DNA of 34,472 nt from Flavobacteriales bacterium (GTDB lineage: Bacteria; Bacteroidota; Bacteroidia; Flavobacteriales; Crocinitomicaceae): contig CANCEQ010000009.1 in assembly GCA_947375085.1 (NCBI GenBank), positions 1 to 34,472 of the forward strand, written 5' to 3'. Every line of letters begins with the position of its first letter. Positions within the stretch are counted from its first letter, which is position 1. The translations under genes and the position numbers were made by a program. Positions 31,899 to 34,472 of the stretch are shown one piece after another. The notes under the pieces are model-generated. The model saw only the letters and a list, made by a program, of their open reading frames with translations. It made no database searches and was not told the DNA's origin.

Positions 31899-33042
31899 CT
31901 TCGAATTCAAAAGGGTAATTTCCGAAATAGGGTGTTAATCGTTTAATTTGATATACACTTCTGTCATACGAATTTGAAAGTGCTATAATACAAACCGTAT
32001 CCCCTCGTAATGTTGCGTAACACCCCGTGTTTCCGTGCCACCAACCTGTATGAAAGAAATAAGGATCTTTGTTTTCTAATTCCACCATTCGAATACCTAA
32101 ACCATAATTTTTAGTCCCTGCATTTTCGTAACTGTACCCTTTGAACATTTGCTCTTTAGATGATTTACTTAAGAAATTATTAGAATAGGTGCCTTTGTCT
32201 AATTTCAACAAATCACGTGCTGTACTAAACATATTTTTATCGCCATAGACGTAATCCAGATAATCAAATCGTTGACGTACCATATTTGAATTATACGATT
32301 GAGCTACACTGTCGTAATTTCTAGATTTATCTAAAATAAAACTATTCGTCATCTTCAATGGTTTAAAAACCAATTCCTCCATTGCTTTCGCGAATCTCAA
32401 ATCGGTCACTTTCTCCACAATCAAAGCCAATAAGGCATAATTTGTATTACAATAAGCAAAATGGTTATCTGGCTTGAAATTTAGCGGGAATTTGTACTTC
32501 TTTAATAACAAAAGTACATCTCTATTCGTCAAAGGCTTACTTAAAGGCCAACTATTATAAGTGAAGTAGCCATAATATGGAATTCCACTTCTGTGATTTA
32601 GAAGCATTCGAACTGAAATACCTTCATATGGAATTTCAGGTAAAAAATTACGAATATCTTCATCCAACAAAATTTTCTTTTGATCTACCAATCGAAGAAT
32701 AGCAATACAAGTAGAAACCTTACTAATTGAAGCTAAATGCAAAGGAGTTGAAGGACTAATCTCTTTCTTTTGCTCGTAATTAGCAAAACCATTGTATTTT
32801 TCAAGAAGAATTTTTCCATTTTTCGCTACGAGAAACATTCCATTAAAACGATCAGATCCCAAATAATCATTGTAAAAATTTAAGGCGTTTTGTTTTTTAG
32901 CTTTTATAAATTGATTATCAACTTTGTTAAACTTTACGTGATAATTTAATTTTTCTTTCTCCTTTTTAAGCTTCAATTCTTCTGAAGATTGACAAGAAAA
33001 CAAGAAAATACCAATTAAAAAAAGTAGGGTAATTTTTTTCAT
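31888..33042 (-). CDS. Class C beta-lactamase-fold serine hydrolase, lipoprotein
   Basis: The ATG at 33042 begins MKKITLLFLIGIFLFSCQSS, a lipoprotein signal with Cys17; the frame reaches further upstream but the -7 element at 33058-33051 excludes it. The fold's three active-site motifs are present: S105-ISK (SxxK) in HLASISKVSTCIAILRL, Y197-CN (YxN) in HFAYCNTNYALLALIVEK, and HTG in YFFHTGWWHGNTGCYATL. Members include D-alanyl-D-alanine carboxypeptidases and esterases, and without more data the substrate cannot be named. It is probably periplasm-facing. The last 11 bases overlap the cytochrome-like gene. Confidence 0.92.
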   Translation of the reverse strand: MKKITLLFLIGIFLFSCQSSEELKLKKEKEKLNYHVKFNKVDNQFIKAKKQNALNFYNDYLGSDRFNGMFLVAKNGKILLEKYNGFANYEQKKEISPSTPLHLASISKVSTCIAILRLVDQKKILLDEDIRNFLPEIPYEGISVRMLLNHRSGIPYYGYFTYNSWPLSKPLTNRDVLLLLKKYKFPLNFKPDNHFAYCNTNYALLALIVEKVTDLRFAKAMEELVFKPLKMTNSFILDKSRNYDSVAQSYNSNMVRQRFDYLDYVYGDKNMFSTARDLLKLDKGTYSNNFLSKSSKEQMFKGYSYENAGTKNYGLGIRMVELENKDPYFFHTGWWHGNTGCYATLRGDTVCIIALSNSYDRSVYQIKRLTPYFGNYPFEFEDEE

Positions 33043-33050
33043 AACTGCTT

Positions 33051-33058
33051 CAAAGATA
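33051..33058 (-). promoter_or_regulatory. -7 promoter element TATCTTTG for the serine hydrolase operon
   Basis: The minus-strand TAnnTTTG match ends eight bases before the ATG at 33042, and so settles that start. No clear -33 half is found. Confidence 0.55.
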
Positions 33059-33224
33059 AAAAACTTAAAACTTTTAAACCTTATCATTTCAACCAAAATA
33101 CGCGGATATTTTATAGAATTTATCAACAATTGAAATTGACGAAAATCATGTTTTGAAATTGATTTTTATCATTAAATATTTAATTAGAAAGCAAGAATTT
33201 TGCCCCAAACTAACATATTTAATT

Positions 33225-33506
33225 ATGAGCACACACGCAAACATCTCAGAACAAGAAGCGAATTTAGACGCAAATAGACACGGTTTAATTTGTGTTATTA
33301 TTTTAATAATTGGATGCCTAGGCGGTATTACTGTTGGGTACAGAGCAATCGAAAGCGCTTTATCTTTATCATTAGTTGTTTTACCAACAATGACAACTTT
33401 AAGTTTATTATTAGCAGTTGCTCCAATGAAATGGATTATTAGAATGGCTGCCGTGAGTGTTGTTATTGACTTAATAGTTCTTGCTTATTACTTTTTTATT
33501 GGTTAA
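33225..33506 (+). CDS. Small three-helix membrane protein
   Basis: The ATG at 33225 is chosen over an upstream in-frame start because MSTHANISEQEANLDANRHG is a typical soluble N-terminus. Three hydrophobic segments follow: ICVIILIIGCLGGITVGY, LSLSLVVLPTMTTLSLLLAV and MAAVSVVIDLIVLAYYFF. The 93-residue protein is thus an inner-membrane protein. No family is recognised. It stands alone, with a terminator after it, and the upstream gene is divergent. Confidence 0.7.
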   Translation: MSTHANISEQEANLDANRHGLICVIILIIGCLGGITVGYRAIESALSLSLVVLPTMTTLSLLLAVAPMKWIIRMAAVSVVIDLIVLAYYFFIG

Positions 33507-33530
33507 TAAAGTTTAAATAAATTTTAATGA

Positions 33531-33562
33531 AGCATCTTGAAAACTCAAGGTGCTTTTTTTTT
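33531..33562 (+). terminator. Intrinsic terminator after the small membrane gene
   Basis: Ten-base arms AGCATCTTGA and TCAAGGTGCT (one G-T wobble) with loop AAAC, followed by a run of T. Confidence 0.85.
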
Positions 33563-33624
33563 GTTTATAAAAGTTAAAATAAACAGTCCCACATCCAAAT
33601 TCATTCAAAAACCAAAAGGTTCAT

Positions 33625-33632
33625 TATCTTTG
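33625..33632 (+). promoter_or_regulatory. -7 promoter element TATCTTTG for the FKBP gene
   Basis: This TAnnTTTG match ends 25 bases before the ATG at 33658. The -33 half is degenerate (TTC, spacing 18). Confidence 0.55.
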
Positions 33633-33657
33633 TTTTTTAAGTTTACAAAAACAAATT

Positions 33658-34116
33658 ATGAAATACATATACATCTTCTCTTTTCTAACAATCGGACTTT
33701 TCGCTTGTTCCAAACAAAAAATCGAAAAACAAGCAAAAACAGACGACGAAGCGATCACTAGTTATTTATCTAAAAAGAACTTAACAGCTACGAAAACAAG
33801 TTCTGGAATTTATTACATCATAGAAAAAGAAGGTTCGACTAATGGAGCTTACCCTAAATCTACATCTCAAGTTCGAGTTGATTACAAAGGATATTTTATC
33901 GATGATTCTGTTTTTGATTACAGCGATACAATGGGGGTTATTTTTGGTTTACAAAATGTAATTAAAGGTTGGACAGAAGGAATTACCTATTTTAAAGAAG
34001 GAAGTGAAGGGAAATTATTTATACCATCTGCACTTGCCTACGGTCCAAAAGGAAGTTCAAACATCCCAGGCAACTCAGTTTTGATCTTTGATATCAAATT
34101 ATTAGATGTTTATTAA
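33658..34116 (+). CDS. FKBP-type peptidyl-prolyl isomerase, lipoprotein
   Basis: The 152-residue protein begins with a lipoprotein signal (MKYIYIFSFLTIGLFACSK, Cys17). The FKBP domain follows: SGIYYIIEKEG, SQVRVDYKGYFIDDSVFDYS, VIFGLQNVIKGWTEGITYFK then EGSEGKLFIPSALAYGPKGS, and LIFDIKLLDVY. The core aromatic and acidic positions (Y in VDYKGYF, VI-GW, AYG) are kept, so catalysis of prolyl cis-trans isomerisation is likely, probably at the periplasmic or outer surface. An unexpected short insertion is not seen. The gene is monocistronic on the evidence of the promoter element before it and the tRNA after it. Confidence 0.92.
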   Translation: MKYIYIFSFLTIGLFACSKQKIEKQAKTDDEAITSYLSKKNLTATKTSSGIYYIIEKEGSTNGAYPKSTSQVRVDYKGYFIDDSVFDYSDTMGVIFGLQNVIKGWTEGITYFKEGSEGKLFIPSALAYGPKGSSNIPGNSVLIFDIKLLDVY

Positions 34117-34211
34117 TAAATAATTAATTTTTTATTTACACATAATATTTTGCAAATCAATCAATTGAATATTTAATCAAAACTTTTTTAAATATTTTTC
34201 ACCTAAAACGC

Positions 34212-34241
34212 TTGCAGAATAAGAAATAATACATATCTTTG
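34212..34241 (+). promoter_or_regulatory. Consensus Bacteroidota promoter for tRNA-Asp
   Basis: TTG (34212-34214), 19 bases, TATCTTTG (34234-34241). Both halves and the spacing match the primary-sigma consensus. The leader to the tRNA would be about 95 bases and contains a small stem GTCTT/AAGAC (34246-34261). Confidence 0.8.
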
Positions 34242-34340
34242 CATCGTCTTAAACGAAAGACATACACAATATTTCACTTTAACATCTTAATGATTTAAAG
34301 TTCGATTGTTTTCGAAAGGTCGCAAGACTTACAAAATATT

Positions 34341-34414
34341 GGTTCGGTAGTTCAGTTGGTTAGAATGCCGCCCTGTCACGGCGGAGGTCGCGGGTTCGAG
34401 TCCCGTCCGGACCG
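34341..34414 (+). tRNA. tRNA-Asp (anticodon GTC)
   Basis: This 74-base gene folds into a full cloverleaf. The acceptor GGTTCGG pairs with CCGGACC (one T-G wobble), the anticodon arm CCGCCCTGTCACGGCGG holds GTC, and the T arm GCGGGTTCGAGTCCCGT has the TTCGAGT loop. The discriminator is G. CCA is not encoded; CAAG follows. Confidence 0.96.
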
Positions 34415-34445
34415 CAAGTCTCGTATGGCTGCGGGAATCAGAAAA

Positions 34446-34472
34446 GCTCTGCAAGTATCAACTTTGCAGGGC
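34446..34472 (+). other. Hairpin at the window edge (possible terminator, cut off)
   Basis: GCTCTGCAA and TTGCAGGGC pair over nine bases with one wobble, and the window ends with the right arm, so a T tract cannot be checked. Another tRNA or a terminator may follow. Confidence 0.35.

Overview
The window is AT-rich DNA from a member of the Bacteroidota, most likely the order Flavobacteriales. This rests on the protein families present (DUF6150, DUF5723-type barrels, BatA-domain proteins, a cobalamin-type radical SAM protein, a YdeI-CDGSH fusion), on starts without Shine-Dalgarno sequences, and on repeated TAnnTTTG -7 promoter elements, in three cases with TTG exactly 19 bases upstream. The genus cannot be named from the sequence alone.

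Bases 1-1121 hold the end of a small membrane protein gene and two tandem ABM-fold (dimeric alpha/beta barrel) secreted proteins, closed by a terminator. Bases about 1122-3928 are an accessory, cassette-like region. Four diverged copies of one GC-richer, partly palindromic repeat (near 1164, 2162, 2776 and 3688) separate short plus-strand genes. Two of these genes carry in-frame stops. The best repeat resembles an integron attC site in size and ends, but no integrase lies in the window. Next come a self-inhibited class III Fic AMP-transferase with a small two-repeat partner, a six-repeat DUF6150 protein, an NAD(P)-binding oxidoreductase, small membrane proteins (one RDD) and a TPR protein (3929-8010).

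Bases 8232-16360 are plus-strand genes: a YkgJ-type cysteine-cluster protein, a YdeI-like/CDGSH fusion, a UbiE-like methyltransferase, a second YdeI/OmdA protein, a membrane/secreted coiled-coil pair, an S41 peptidase and a large B12-binding radical SAM protein. From 16464 to 19140 the genes are on the minus strand: a DUF5723-type outer-membrane protein and proC. Between them lie two tandem copies of a promoter-plus-terminator module that look like two related small RNA genes.

Bases 19265-26454 are plus-strand housekeeping genes: a nitroreductase, an outer-membrane barrel, a DUF985 cupin, a BatA/VWA membrane protein, a dihydroorotase-like protein lacking the HxH metal motif, a methyltransferase, a PRTase and murQ. 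A REP/BIME-like palindromic element follows (26538-26832). Bases 26871-33042 are mostly minus strand: an M61 peptidase with PDZ domain, an FkbM methyltransferase, a YbiT-like ABC-F ATPase with one degenerate composite ATP site, a cytochrome c-like lipoprotein and a class C beta-lactamase-fold lipoprotein. The right end has a small membrane protein, an FKBP lipoprotein and tRNA-Asp(GTC) behind a textbook Bacteroidota promoter.

The most interesting unexplained signals are the cassette-like repeat region, the twin small RNA candidates and the inverted REP modules.
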